Positions 21,762 to 32,428 of a stretch of DNA of 64,000 nt are shown here, in pieces. This DNA comes from Flabesymbios commensalis (Eukaryota > Annelida > Polychaeta > Terebellida > Flabelligeridae), in assembly GCA_964017125.1 (NCBI GenBank), contig OZ024902.1:39980365-40044364 (forward strand), given 5' to 3'. The notes beneath the pieces are model-generated. The model saw only the letters and a program-made list of their open reading frames with translations, was not told the DNA's origin and made no database searches. Each line of letters opens with the position of its first letter. Position 1 is the first letter of the stretch. Position numbers and translations under genes: made by a program.

Positions 21762-21999
21762 CCCTTTTGCTGCCGAATTGTTCCGGACTAGTTTACATAC
21801 ATTTAAATCTGGATTTGCTGCCCCATTTCCAGCTCCTAATGACAAAAAAATAATCATATTTATGAAAAAATAAACGTCTTCAAAATGTTATCTTTAGATT
21901 AACTTAGCATCTACCATAAAATATTTTGGCAATTTGAGCTCAATTTATTTAGTCCGACATTTGCTTGAAAACGCATATACGGTCCCGGCAGGACAGGGG
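21762..21999. repeat. TTAA-MITE family K
   Basis: TTAA at 21758-21761 and 22000-22003; termini CCCTTTTGCTGCCG and CCCGGCAGGACAGGGG. No internal hairpin is apparent, unlike families A-E. Confidence 0.8.
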
Positions 22000-22003
22000 T
22001 TAA

Positions 22004-22633
22004 GCCGAGTGGTTTGCTGGCGGTATAGGCTTGGCGGGTGACCAGTCCCCGGGGATGAGAATTAACAGGTGAGTGTCTGCGCGACCCCAGGTGTGGGCGA
22101 GCTCCGTCATCTCTTGTACTCCCGCATCAAACAGCTTCCATTCTTTCTCTTCTCCGCGTTTTATCATGCTCGTCAACAACAGCACCCGTTACATAATCTA
22201 CACCCACACGTCCATATTTAGAAACACAGACGGTATGTTTGCCAGTTAGAAACTGTATTATTTTCTAAAACGTGATTCCTATCAGTGCAAAAAGCTCTGC
22301 GCAACTTTTGCAAAGCCCTACTTGCTATAACACTTTAGTGTGGAAGAGTTTGCTGGTTAAATTCTTATTAACCCCTCATTCTTTCTTTTCTCATTGTTTT
22401 CATAATTTGATTAAGGATGATTGTTGCAAGTGATGTGCGCCTAATTTGGTCGCACGGTTAGTATGTAAGTGGGAATCGAACGTTCTAGATGTTTCTGGTA
22501 CCGAGTCGACACCCGTGATATGTGATTTCGCCATCATCTTGACATCTATGAGATATATAATGCCTTATCACTGATAACAGTGCTAGATGATAGCACGCGA
22601 TGGCGCCGTATCGATCACATACTCGCCATGGAA
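22004..22633. other. Intergenic; no gene recognised
   Basis: GC-richer around 22004-22190, with a 61-codon minus-strand frame and a donor-like aacag|gtgagt on the plus strand, neither convincing. Confidence 0.3.
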
Positions 22634-22742
22634 CCCGGCAGAGACAGGACGTTCACCCTATGTTGATTCAACGTTGGCCCACCGTCTGCGACGCTGGGCC
22701 AACGTTGAATCAACATTGGGTGAACGTCTTGTGTCTGCTGGG
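22634..22742. repeat. Palindromic family F element
   Basis: cccggcagagacaggacgtt to aacgtcttgtgtctgctggg; nearly symmetric. Confidence 0.88.
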
Positions 22743-22956
22743 AAGGATACGCTGACAATTATTGTACAGATGTAACCTTTCATCCGAGTGTGTTCTGCCA
22801 GTACGGTACAAGTTGTGTTCTTGAATATTTAATGTCTGGTGTTTCTCTCACCAAATCAGTATTAATATTATTCAGCTGATATGTACTCCTGCAGCTGGCC
22901 AATCCCACCTATTACGAAAGACGGGTCGCGATATGCCGGCGTTACCGCGTGGCATT

Positions 22957-23165
22957 CACGATGGGCTTATTTTAAATCTCTGAAGAATGAATTAATTTAC
23001 TAAAAACCTAGGGGTTTTAGAACTAACTTTTTCAGGGAACTGTTTTAATAATGACGATATATTGTTTTTAATTTGCCAACCACTCCTAGTCATCTTCATC
23101 CACTGCAAGTCGAGAATTGCGACAGCAATTCTAATTCGCGGCTTGTAGTGGATGAAGATGACAAT
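22957..23165. repeat. TTAA-MITE family D, termini lost
   Basis: Hairpin tcatcttcatccactgcaag ... cttgtagtggatgaagatga with the inner gaattgcgacagcaattc stem; neither TTAA end is recognisable. Confidence 0.7.
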
Positions 23166-23407
23166 GATTATTACATGTATTAGGACGTGAGACGCTGGCT
23201 GAACACGCGGTAACGCCGGCGTAACGCGGTATCACGCCGTAACGCCACAGGGTTTCGTCGTGTTTGTTGTGATATGTTAACAAAAATTTGTTCATAGGGG
23301 TTTAGTTTGCTCGTGTTTTGTCACCCGTGGGGTCACTCGGCACGAGTAAACATTCCCGTGTCGTCCGACTCCAGAACATTTCTCATCAGTATTGGTGTTA
23401 GTGCCCC

Positions 23408-23512
23408 AGCCACACAAGACATTGATCCAATACTGGATCAGAGGAGGGCCAGCGTCGCACACGTTGAACCAACAATGACCCACACTGGGCCAGTGTATTT
23501 ATTTTGTTTGCT
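23408..23512. repeat. Decayed family F element
   Basis: gacattgatccaatactgga ... ccagcgtcgcacacgttg. Confidence 0.5.
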
Positions 23513-24154
23513 GTGAATTGTATCTCGGCACGCCCAACACAAACTGTCTGTCCGTGGTGTAGGCTAGGCCCCACATACAGTACTCAAGTGCACTATTACA
23601 TGCTGTATCGCACATTAAAATAATTATATCACAATATTATCGCCCCTTCAAATCCCAGATATTATGAACCCGCCCACTAAATTAGCGCTAATTATCACAA
23701 ACTTAATGTTTAACGTTTGAGACGGTCAGTTTGGCTGTCACAACGATTTTAAGCGGTATTAATTAAAGATGGCGTCACGTCTGCACCGATAGTGTCTTTT
23801 GTGATCACCAGGAGGCCGCGGCACAATGCTGAATCCGTCCGATATCGTAAAGCCCGTCAATATCGTAACGCGGGTCAATTATTACGCGCTGTTCACGATT
23901 TCCACTGGTAATTTAGGCATAATACATGTAGGCCTGTAGCGGGGTATTAAGGTTCCGGGTCCACAACTCAAAAAGATGGTATTGACTGTTGATCACACTT
24001 TATTTATATTTCTGTCTTCGTCAGTGTTCATACATTCACATTTATAACTCATGTCTCTAAAACTATATCTTATCATCTCAATCTCTCTATATATATCTGG
24101 TACTCTCTCTTTGATTCTGACTCGTACTTACTATCCCGCTCGAACACATGATAA
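23513..24154. other. Intergenic; no feature recognised
   Basis: Nothing supportable. Confidence 0.35.
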
Positions 24155-24248
24155 TTTTCACTCACTTGAAGTTGTGGATCGCGTCAATTTTCACTCACTT
24201 GAAGTTGTGGATCGCGTCAGCGAGACACAACTTCAAGTGGGTGAAAAT
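24155..24248. repeat. Family A hairpin with one arm duplicated
   Basis: The block ttttcactcacttgaagttg plus tggatcgcgtca occurs twice in tandem, followed by one return arm; no TTAA termini. Confidence 0.75.
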
Positions 24249-24948
24249 TTACACACATAACTCTTTTTACACTGGGCGGTCCGCCTTAGGCGCGAACAGT
24301 CGGGAGCCAATCCCGGTTCTTCCCTCTAAAACGCATCCTGTTTCTTCGGGGAAATCCTGTGATTCTAGAATAATCCATTGAAATCGTGTGTTTGTTCCAC
24401 TAGTAAAATGTAAACCATTAAATAAATATGACACTTAAAATTACGTCTTTACACAGACAGAAAGTTTACTTACTTATAATATAACACTCAGAATTTAGAG
24501 AAGTAAAATGACTTAATCAAGAGGTTATAATAGAAACAAATTTCGCTCTTATGACATAGGTCTGTAAATTAAAGATTATAATATTATCACAAATATAAAT
24601 CATTAAACAAGATCAGTTATCAGAATAATATAACAAGACAGATTTTTAGGTATTACAAGGAAATAGTAACTCATCGGCTAAAACTCACATTTTATTCTTA
24701 GAATATTAACACAAACACAGATGACCAGCACCATAGCAAATATAATATAATGAGGTCTTTGTAGAAGATTGCGTCAGTGGGAAACTCAACCACAAGTATC
24801 CCAAAATACGTGTCATATAGATACGGTTAACCATCTCATTCCTAGGGTCATTTAACAAGACGACAGTATGTATCTGTTGCTTTGTGGTGATTATCATTCA
24901 TGTACTAGGCCTACTATGTTGCAATAATCAAGCATTTCAGATCCACAC
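24249..24948. other. Intergenic; no feature recognised
   Basis: AT-rich. Confidence 0.35.
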
Positions 24949-25060
24949 CAGCCAACAACTACGAGACCTCGATCCAATGTTGTTTTAATGCTGGGGAAGC
25001 GTCTTAGACGCTGCCCCAGCATTAAACCAACATTGGATCGAGTTTTCGTTTTTGCTGGGC
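24949..25060. repeat. Palindromic family F element
   Basis: ctcgatccaatgttgtttta and complement, centre gcgtcttagacgc. Confidence 0.8.
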
Positions 25061-25647
25061 AGTGTTGACTACTGCTATGTACAGTTGTGTGTGAGTCTGT
25101 GACGTACAAGTGCACTTCTAGGAGACCCACATATCATATCATATATCTATATATATATATATATATGTATACACCCTCACCCTTTACAATCACTATGGAA
25201 TTGTTGGATTGGGAAAATGAATACGGGATTTAATGTTATGGTGAAATCCACTTTCTTAATGTTTAAACAATAGAATCAGTTTAATTATGCACGATTGAGA
25301 CTTATATATATAATGATAATATGTTCTGTATCACTTGCAAATAAAAGAAGCAAAAATGAATACGTGAATTCAACACAAAAATTGAAGGCCTAGTGAAGTT
25401 GACGGACCTACGCTGGACATAGTAATGCTTGATCCCATGTGCAGGCCCGGTAAGCAAAGTAGAAGTGGTCCGGCTGTGATACAGGCCTGTTCTAGGGGGG
25501 TCAGGGGGCATGCTACCCCTGGAAAATTTTGAAGAAATAAGTGCTCTGAGAGCCATTTTTCTTCATTTTGACTGAAAAGTGGTCTGGCCATGGTTGAATC
25601 CGCTTCCTGTGAAACAAATCAGTTTAATGACCACAGTTCTCAGCGTT
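25061..25647. other. Intergenic; AT microsatellite, no gene
   Basis: (TA)n-type tract at 25138-25171; a ggggggtcagggggcatgct stretch at 25494-25513 typical of decayed repeats. Confidence 0.4.
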
Positions 25648-25651
25648 TTAA

Positions 25652-25872
25652 CCGGTAAAGCGCTAAATTGTAGAATTTAAATTTCTACACACTTGAAGTT
25701 GTGTCTCTCTATCGCGCCCCACAACCTCAAGTGCATGGGTGAAATTTACATACATAATATATGTAAACTTTGAATCCCAGCATGTCAACCTACCAAATTT
25801 AATGCCAATATATCCTTCAATGTTTTCTTTGATAGGATAAAGGCTGAAACTGCTACAGATGTGATGAGCACT
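25652..25872. repeat. TTAA-MITE family B, adjoined by a family A copy
   Basis: TTAA at 25648-25651, terminus CCGGTAAAGCGCTAA; hairpin cacacttgaagttgtg / ccacaacctcaagtgc. The right end gagcac|TTAA is where the next element is inserted. Confidence 0.75.
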
Positions 25873-25876
25873 TTAA

Positions 25877-26094
25877 CCCTTTAACCGCCGGTGCCGCATA
25901 TATTCGGGTTTTCATTTTTTATTAGCACATCAAGTACCACATTTTAAATATGTTAAAGATAAGATTTGAAAAGAGTTGACCTTCATTTTGTCAAATCTGA
26001 ATAATTTTCACTCACTTGAAGTTGTGGATCGCGTCAGCGAGACAAAACTTAAAGTGGGTGAAAATTCAGATTGAATAATTTGGCGGTTAAAGGG
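25877..26094. repeat. TTAA-MITE family A (complete)
   Basis: TTAA at 25873-25876 and 26095-26098; hairpin ends 30 bp from the right terminus. Confidence 0.93.
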
Positions 26095-26195
26095 TTAAAC
26101 TGTAGGATGAATTTGTTGTGTTTTCTGGGAGTGTTATACACATTTGAATGTTTCTTCTAAAGTGTGTTCTCTTGTTTTCTGCCCATCGCTGACAG

Positions 26196-26347
26196 AGCCG
26201 GCAGTGCCCACGCCTTGCCCCTTCACCAGCGCCTTCCACTTCAGCTACAACAACAACAGTGGGGGTTTCTGTCGGATGCCCACGTCCTACGCCAAGCCGT
26301 GCGCCAGTCAAGCGCACTACAGGCTACACTTCAAGCAAATTAAATAA
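26196..26347 (+). pseudogene. Orphan exon of a Cys-rich secreted-type protein, truncated by a MITE
   Basis: An acceptor-like tract (ttgttttctgcccatcgctgacag) precedes a GC-rich stretch in an AT-rich setting. It reads EPAVPTPCPFTSAFHFSYNN and then GGFCRMPTSYAKPCASQAHY, with cysteines and aromatic residues spaced as in extracellular modules. I do not recognise the family. The frame runs into acttcaag...aataatttggcggtt, the right end of a family A MITE, and stops there. No donor site is seen at the join. No partner exon was found with confidence. It may be a genuine terminal exon that recruited the MITE, or a captured fragment. Confidence 0.4.
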
Positions 26348-26363
26348 TTTGGCGGTTAATGGG
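26330..26363. repeat. Family A right-end fragment
   Basis: aataatttggcggttaatggg followed by TTGA; joined directly to the orphan exon and, through the shared TTGA, to the next family E element. Confidence 0.65.
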
Positions 26364-26367
26364 TTGA

Positions 26368-26586
26368 CCCTTACAACACTGAAATATGTTTTTATCATAA
26401 TGGAGACCAAAGGTTTTTTTTCAATTCTTAATGTTTCAGTTAGCTCTTTCCGGTTCATTTGAATACCTATGTCATGGGACTATCGTTAGTATGAATTTTT
26501 CAATTCTTGCAGTGCGGGGACCGTCTTTAGACGTCAGAATCAGTCGTCTGCAGAGTTCAGATTCTGACGGTCCCCGCACTGAAAGG
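26368..26586. repeat. TTAA-MITE family E
   Basis: TTGA (26364-26367) | CCCTTACAACACTG ... gcactgaaagg|TTAA (26587-26590); hairpin tctttagacgtcagaatc near the right end is partly decayed. Confidence 0.85.
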
Positions 26587-26590
26587 TTAA

Positions 26591-27321
26591 CACACGGAGA
26601 TCGATTTTCCCGAGTCTGAAACTGTACTGGACGTCATCTGGTTGATTCATGGCCGTCTGGCTATAAAACATGTGGCTCTTGTTAATTATACTACACGCAT
26701 TGTCTGAATGCCTATGTAGACACATCTTCTCACAGCTATAACTCATCTCCAATGTATCGCAGACACATTGTAGAAATCACCTGCAAATCACCTGCATCTG
26801 CAAAATTTGCCGGCAGTCAAAAGTGTGGCATCATGGGGTGGGTGATCTGCCCCGCAGAGGGAAAGCTTACGGCTTCAGTTGTGATAGTAGTGACTGGTAA
26901 TATTTTTAGTGGACTACAATACATGAATTACATGATAGTTCATTCCCATCAGACATGGGTCGATGTGTCATGCTTGCTGTTTTGTGACATAGCTCATAAT
27001 TATGCTTTGATTATTTCACTAAACGGAAATCACTTCACTGGGCCTTTGAAATGATCATCGAATCGGTGTTGATTTTTACTGAAAATGTTGAAGCCTTTTC
27101 CGCATTGTTATACAAAAATCTGATTGTGAGAGACATAACTAGGGGTGTTATGGCAGGTTGCATAATAACTCGTCAGCTAATTGTCACCTGTAGCAATCTC
27201 TAATATGCCGTACTGCAGTTCAAGTCTTATTATTGTTAAAGACATGCTTATGTTGCATCATTGGTAATACAACAATTTTGTTTCCTTAGCAAGGGTTTTA
27301 TGTTTTTTTTTCATCATCCTT
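26591..27321. other. Intergenic; no feature recognised
   Basis: Several short open frames, none with recognisable domains. Confidence 0.35.
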
Positions 27322-27417
27322 CCCAGCAAACACGAGAAATTGATCCAATGTTGACGTAATGAACGACGTTCGCACAGCATTACGCTAACATTGGTTCAAC
27401 CTTTCGTGTTTGCTGGG
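27322..27417. repeat. Palindromic family F element
   Basis: cccagcaaacacgagaaatt to acctttcgtgtttgctggg. Confidence 0.85.
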
Positions 27418-27480
27418 TTGTTCCGAGAAGTGTAGATATGCACACTAACCTCACTCACACATAACTTTCAGCAGTTCTTA

Positions 27481-27567
27481 CCCACTGGGCACAAGACGTT
27501 GTTGTGACGTTGAATCAACGTCATTGAGTTTGATTCAACGTCACAACAGCGTCGTGTGCCCAGTGGG
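27481..27567. repeat. 87-bp palindrome flanked by TA
   Basis: TA|CCCACTGGGCACAAGACG ... CGTCGTGTGCCCAGTGGG|TA. Arms include gttgaatcaacgtca, itself palindromic. Same layout as family F but different outer sequence. Confidence 0.92.
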
Positions 27568-28337
27568 TAGCACCTATCTATTTATCCTCATTTGTATTCT
27601 CATCCAGGTGGGAACTGTGGCAGCCAATACAGGTGCGGTGCAATACGATATGAAACAGCCGACGAACATGTGTGTTTGACAAGTGCAAACCACGTCTATG
27701 AAGCCGTTTTCATCCTTTTTTATTTGTCATTAAAACAGGAAAAATTGAATGAAAAATGGCTATATATTTTGATAGATTGGCATACATTGCGATTTTCTAG
27801 TGAAAATTAATTGTATAATGTAGGTTAAACTTTAAGTGTTAAACCGGAACATACACATGTTTTCTAAATATATACTACATGCAAAATATTATTCAATAAT
27901 CAAATATAAATGCTACTGTACAGTGTTCATGTTTGATTCTTAAATATATATTTTTTTTAATTTTGTTGAATTAAAATCGTTTAAATAAGCTGCGCATTCG
28001 ATTGTTAAATTTCAACTCATTCTTCAACAAATTAGGATTTAAAATCGGACGAAAGAAAAATAGTTTATACCTATAGGAGAACGTTTTAAAACAACCAGTC
28101 ATAGCTGTGATAATAATTATACAGTGTTGCCAATAGAGGTGTTCTCACTTCGCTGATATATGTACATAAATAAAGCACATAATTGCTACATCGTGACCAT
28201 TAAATGTTTTATACATTATTATGTCTCCCCTTGGTACACAGAGGAGGGGACATGTTGCTTTACCTGCGTCCGCTCAATGTTGTCTGTGTCTATAAGTGTC
28301 CCATTCATTTTGGTCAAGCGCTTTCTATCGCGCGGGC
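27568..28337. other. Intergenic; no feature recognised
   Basis: A weak exon-like stretch at 27607-27697 was considered and not accepted. Confidence 0.35.
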
Positions 28338-28740
28338 GGTCAAACACGAGACTTTGACCCAATGCTGAGCCAACATTAGCCCACTGTTTACGACGCTGAG
28401 CCAACATTAGCCCAGTATTGGGTTACCGTGTCGTGTTTGGCGCCTAGCTGAATGTAGGCCAGCGTCACGGACGGCGAGGCCAACATTTATCCAGCTTTGG
28501 TTCAAAGCAATGTCCCGGTACCGCCAGCATGCCGGTACTGCCAGCATGAAGTACTGACTAGAGCTGAATGGATACTGGCCAGCACCGGCGACGCTGGCCC
28601 AACATTTAACAGACATTAGGTCGGTGTCGGCTTGTACTCGCCGCCAGTAGTAGGCACTGCCAGACCCGCAGCCCAGCAAACACGAGGCGTTGAACCAGTG
28701 CTGGTTTGATGCTGGCCAGCATCACAGGCTGGTAACCGCG
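28338..28740. repeat. Cluster of family F palindromes
   Basis: One clear element (28338-28441, caaacacgagactttgaccc to its complement), two decayed ones (28441-28530, 28561-28650) and a left half starting cccagcaaacacgaggcg at 28674. Confidence 0.75.
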
Positions 28741-29397
28741 ATAACTTTATAACGAGTTGGGGCCACATGTGCATAAATAAATACAATTTATAATTATTGA
28801 TTTTGATGGAAGGCTATTTTTAATAATCGAGACAATCTTGTGTTTGCATCAATTATTATTATTATTTTACTGCAAGGGACAATAAAATGATTTTAACATG
28901 CAGCATTTTGTTGGAATAGTATTCACCCATCCTCCCACTCGTCTCACTTATACAACATCATAACACAAATAAGCTGGAAAATCTTGCGGGCCAATATTTG
29001 TTGCGCAAATACAAGGAACCCTAGGCCTACACATAATTTGTATTCGGTGTTATTCTATTTGAAACTATAGCATGAGCACATCCATCCATATTCGATGTTT
29101 TATCTAATTTTTTGACTTATTTATTTATTTCCCCTGATTAAAATAACGAATATGTATGTATTTTAACGCGATTACAATGTGGAAGAAATGACTAATACTT
29201 TTCTTCCAGACAAATTAACATAACCTGATAACTGAATCATCATGTTAATTACTAGTTTACCTGGCTAGTGTGTTTATATGTGGGATTCTCCCTGGATATT
29301 CACTCGTGATATGCATTTTTTATTGAGTAATTATTATGCAAATACACAGCATATCTGTAGCACTGCTCAGATTTAAATACATATATTTAACAGCGGG
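28741..29397. other. Intergenic; no feature recognised
   Basis: AT-rich. Confidence 0.35.
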
Positions 29398-29470
29398 CGG
29401 GGGCCCTAGGGTAGTGGTTAGCACCGCTGCCCTTCACGCCAGAGTTCGGGGTTCGGTTCCCGGTCTCGGC
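29398..29470 (+). repeat. tRNA-like sequence (SINE head or tRNA relic)
   Basis: A-box-like ggtagtggttagcacc and B-box-like gggttcggttcccgg at tRNA spacing; the Asp/Glu-like layout is recognisable, but the acceptor arms do not pair, so it is not a functional tRNA gene. Confidence 0.6.
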
Positions 29471-29517
29471 GGTTTGAAAGAAACAAAATGTTTCTTCCCC
29501 ATCCACGTGTGAAAGTC

Positions 29518-29712
29518 AGTATTGTGGGGAGCCTCCGTGACCGAGAGGTAGCGTGCTCGGCCTCAGACCGCCAGGGCTCGAATTTCGAATCCTGTGTCTG
29601 GAGGACAGTGTCATCTCAATCATCTCACCATCCTCAGGAGGTTCTCCTGGCCCAGTTTAGCCTATATGTGCACAAAGGTGGCCTAAAGCCCGATTCATTT
29701 CATTTTTCATTT
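29518..29712 (+). repeat. tRNA-derived SINE
   Basis: Head with tgaccgagaggtagcg (A box) and ggctcgaatttcgaatcc (B box), body with aggaggttctcctgg and gtgcacaaaggtggcctaaa. A second copy on the other strand at 47757-47930 aligns along its whole length. Confidence 0.8.
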
Positions 29713-30055
29713 TAGTTTTATCACCACACATATTACTTTGTCTGGCAAAATGTATTTGCACAAGATGAAATTATGTTGATTCTTGCACAGGGAAGCTTCC
29801 GCCCTCCTTCACAAAATGAAAGGCGTAATAAGTTGCGTAGCTCTGGTGATCGTGAATATATTGATTCGTCTTATCAACTCTCTCATCGTTATCACGCCAC
29901 TTCAGTTTATCTAAGCAACCAGAAAATTTAACACATAGGCCTAATGTTGAAATGCAGTCTCCGTAATCACTGGTAATCATTTGCGGGTAGGTGACAGCAT
30001 TCCGGATAGCCGCCATTTGTGAAGTCAAACAGCAGTGGCTATATCCATACTATTA

Positions 30056-31089
30056 CCGTAAACTGGGGTGACTTTGACCCCCTTTTTTATTGTTTTAAAT
30101 CTAAAGATATTATAATATCTTATATATATTATAATAATATACGTTTCTAGTAAATGTTGCCATATACATAAAAACACTAGCTATAAAAATAAATTATAAT
30201 TTTAGGTGACGATTCTTTCACACTTTTTATTTTTAGGGCTGGGCCAAATTCACACCATCTTGGGGTGATTGTTTCACAAGAAAATAAGTTACAACTTCGG
30301 TAACTTTAAACAGTGATTTTCAACATTGATATAAGTCTAAAAAACACTTCACTTTGTTAAGTAATTATTTTGAAATTTTAAATAATATAAGGTAATCTCG
30401 GAAATGTAAGTGTTCTGAACCAACTGAATTAATGAAATTGAAAATATGGGGAGTTTGTGACTTTGGCCCAACAAAATTGTTAATTTGGGGTGACTTTGAC
30501 CCAAAATGTTAAACGGTGCTTCTAAAAAGAGATTTAATGCTAAAAAGAAATTAACCATCTGACGTAAACACTGGTGAAGGTTTGGAATTTAAATACGCTA
30601 TAGGCCTAATCTCAGGAAATGTATTTGTTCTTGCATTTCCAGCCAAAGTTATCCAATTTTTTTTATTATTGGGCCAAAGTCACCCCAAAACTGCGCCTAA
30701 TCATATTTTTTTAATATTTAGTGTTCAGAAAATTTACTGAAATAGTTGTTGATTTAGAAAAATTGTGAGCGTGACTGCTCAGGACATGAGATTCTACTAT
30801 AGAATAAAACGTAGCCTAGATCATTGTGTCTACATAATCACCTAAACCAGTGTAATTTGTGCAGGTCTAGAAAATACGTGTTTTAACTTAGTGACCTTCT
30901 TGTATTGGGGGTGCCTATCTCTGTACAATTGATCAGAAACAAAAGGGACATGGTGCACACACAAACCTATGGATATCTCAACATCAATATAAACAATACA
31001 AATATCATAAATATATTTAGACCTATATTCTGACGTTATAAAACATCTCTTTTCATTTTGGCCAAAGTCACCCCACTGACAGTTTACGG
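30056..31089. repeat. ~1.03 kb non-autonomous element with TA flanks
   Basis: TA|CCGTAAACTGGGGTGACTTT at the left and ggccaaagtcaccccactgacagtttacgg|TA-type end at the right (its first 20 bases start at 31060). Internal copies of ggggtgactttgaccc lie at 30484-30500 and, reversed, near 30670. Confidence 0.8.
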
Positions 31090-31146
31090 TAGCCTACTAT
31101 ATATATATATTGCTATTTGCCTTGATATTCTGCCGCACAAAAAACA

Positions 31147-31191
31147 AAAGGCAGTATCTGCTTATACTTTAAGTAAGCAGATACTGCCTTT
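31147..31191. repeat. Hairpin repeat family I
   Basis: aaaggcagtatctgcttata and complement around a short loop. Confidence 0.75.
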
Positions 31192-31215
31192 GGGCTTTCT
31201 AGAGCAGCATTGTAG

Positions 31216-32428
31216 TCTCCAGAGTAATATTGTCCAGCTTATTCGAGAACCAGATAACATTTCACAACTGGGTTCTCCTTGGTGGATTACTGTAATAAAG
31301 AACAGTAAGTTACTGTATTTTATTGAAAATTAAATACGGTAAATTACTGTAATTTATACGTCAACTACCATACTAAATGTCTCTACTATCCACAAAAACG
31401 CCAACTGAAATGATCCAAGCTATATGTTTTGGCAGTTTGGCCAAAACACGATGCTGAAAGCGCTCTTTTTGCAAAGTAAGGTCCCTAATCATGCGAATGA
31501 GCCACCAGAGCAATTAGTTTAGTTAAATACAGCTACAATTCAAATAACAACTGTATTCCATATAAAATTTATTTCATATCAAACAATCCCACTTGATATT
31601 TTATAAAGCAATACTACATAATCATATTATATATTTAATCACCCCAAGAAAAATAAAACATATCCACTGATCCCAAGCAAAATCATATTTACATGATTTA
31701 TGATCGTCATTCTAAAAACTACAGGTGCTTCATCGCTGTATCCGACCCACCCAATTTATTTCATTTAAAGAGAATGTCTCATTTGGTTTTAGAGATGATA
31801 GGCCTGCGTGTCAGCCTTACCATAGTCTGAATTCAATTTGTACAATTCAACGCTTGTGAAGTCAGAATATCTTTTCTACAGCTTCAAGGCTTATGATGGA
31901 CGGATGTCTCTTCAATAAATCCTGCAATGAAAACATAACTAAGTTATAGGTGTACAAACAATTCTCATATCACAAAAGTTTAAATCAATGCAAAAATAAG
32001 TTGGGCGTCTGTATTATCGTATATCCTACAGACCTCACAAAACGGCGAATTGTCGTAGAAGTGTTTAAATAGTGCACTCTAGATACGGTAAATTACTGTG
32101 GTAGGCCACATAAACTGGGTCAGTCGCCGAGTTATTGTTATAGGCCTATTGCGTGCCGTGCCACGTGTGGTGGTCACACTGCCACCCGGAATCACATTAG
32201 GTGTGGCCGTAGGCTGGGGGGGGGGGGGTGAGTTGAGTGCGCTCGCACCCCCCCCCCCCGCTGGGACATAGGAGGTCCACTCCAAGGCCAAGGTCCGCAG
32301 ATTTGTAAATTAAAGGATACTTTAACCCCTTGTGAGCGGCACTGTCACAGTCCTAATACAATGAACACATTGAGTACCCAGGGATATATGCCTTCTAGAG
32401 CATGCATGCACACTTTTCCAGGCAGGAC
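31216..32428. other. Intergenic; no gene recognised
   Basis: acggtaaattactgt-type blocks at 31338 and 32086; G-tract/C-tract hairpin at 32215-32262. Confidence 0.4.

Noticed and set aside
22000-22185. GC-richer 61-codon minus-strand frame
   Set aside because: No family recognised and splice signals are on the wrong strand.
27607-27697. Exon-like stretch (GNCGSQYRCGAIRYE) after a tcatccag acceptor
   Set aside because: Too short, no clear donor, no link to the 26.2 kb orphan exon could be shown.
29398-29470. Functional tRNA gene
   Set aside because: A and B boxes are present but the acceptor stem does not pair, so it is a relic or SINE head.
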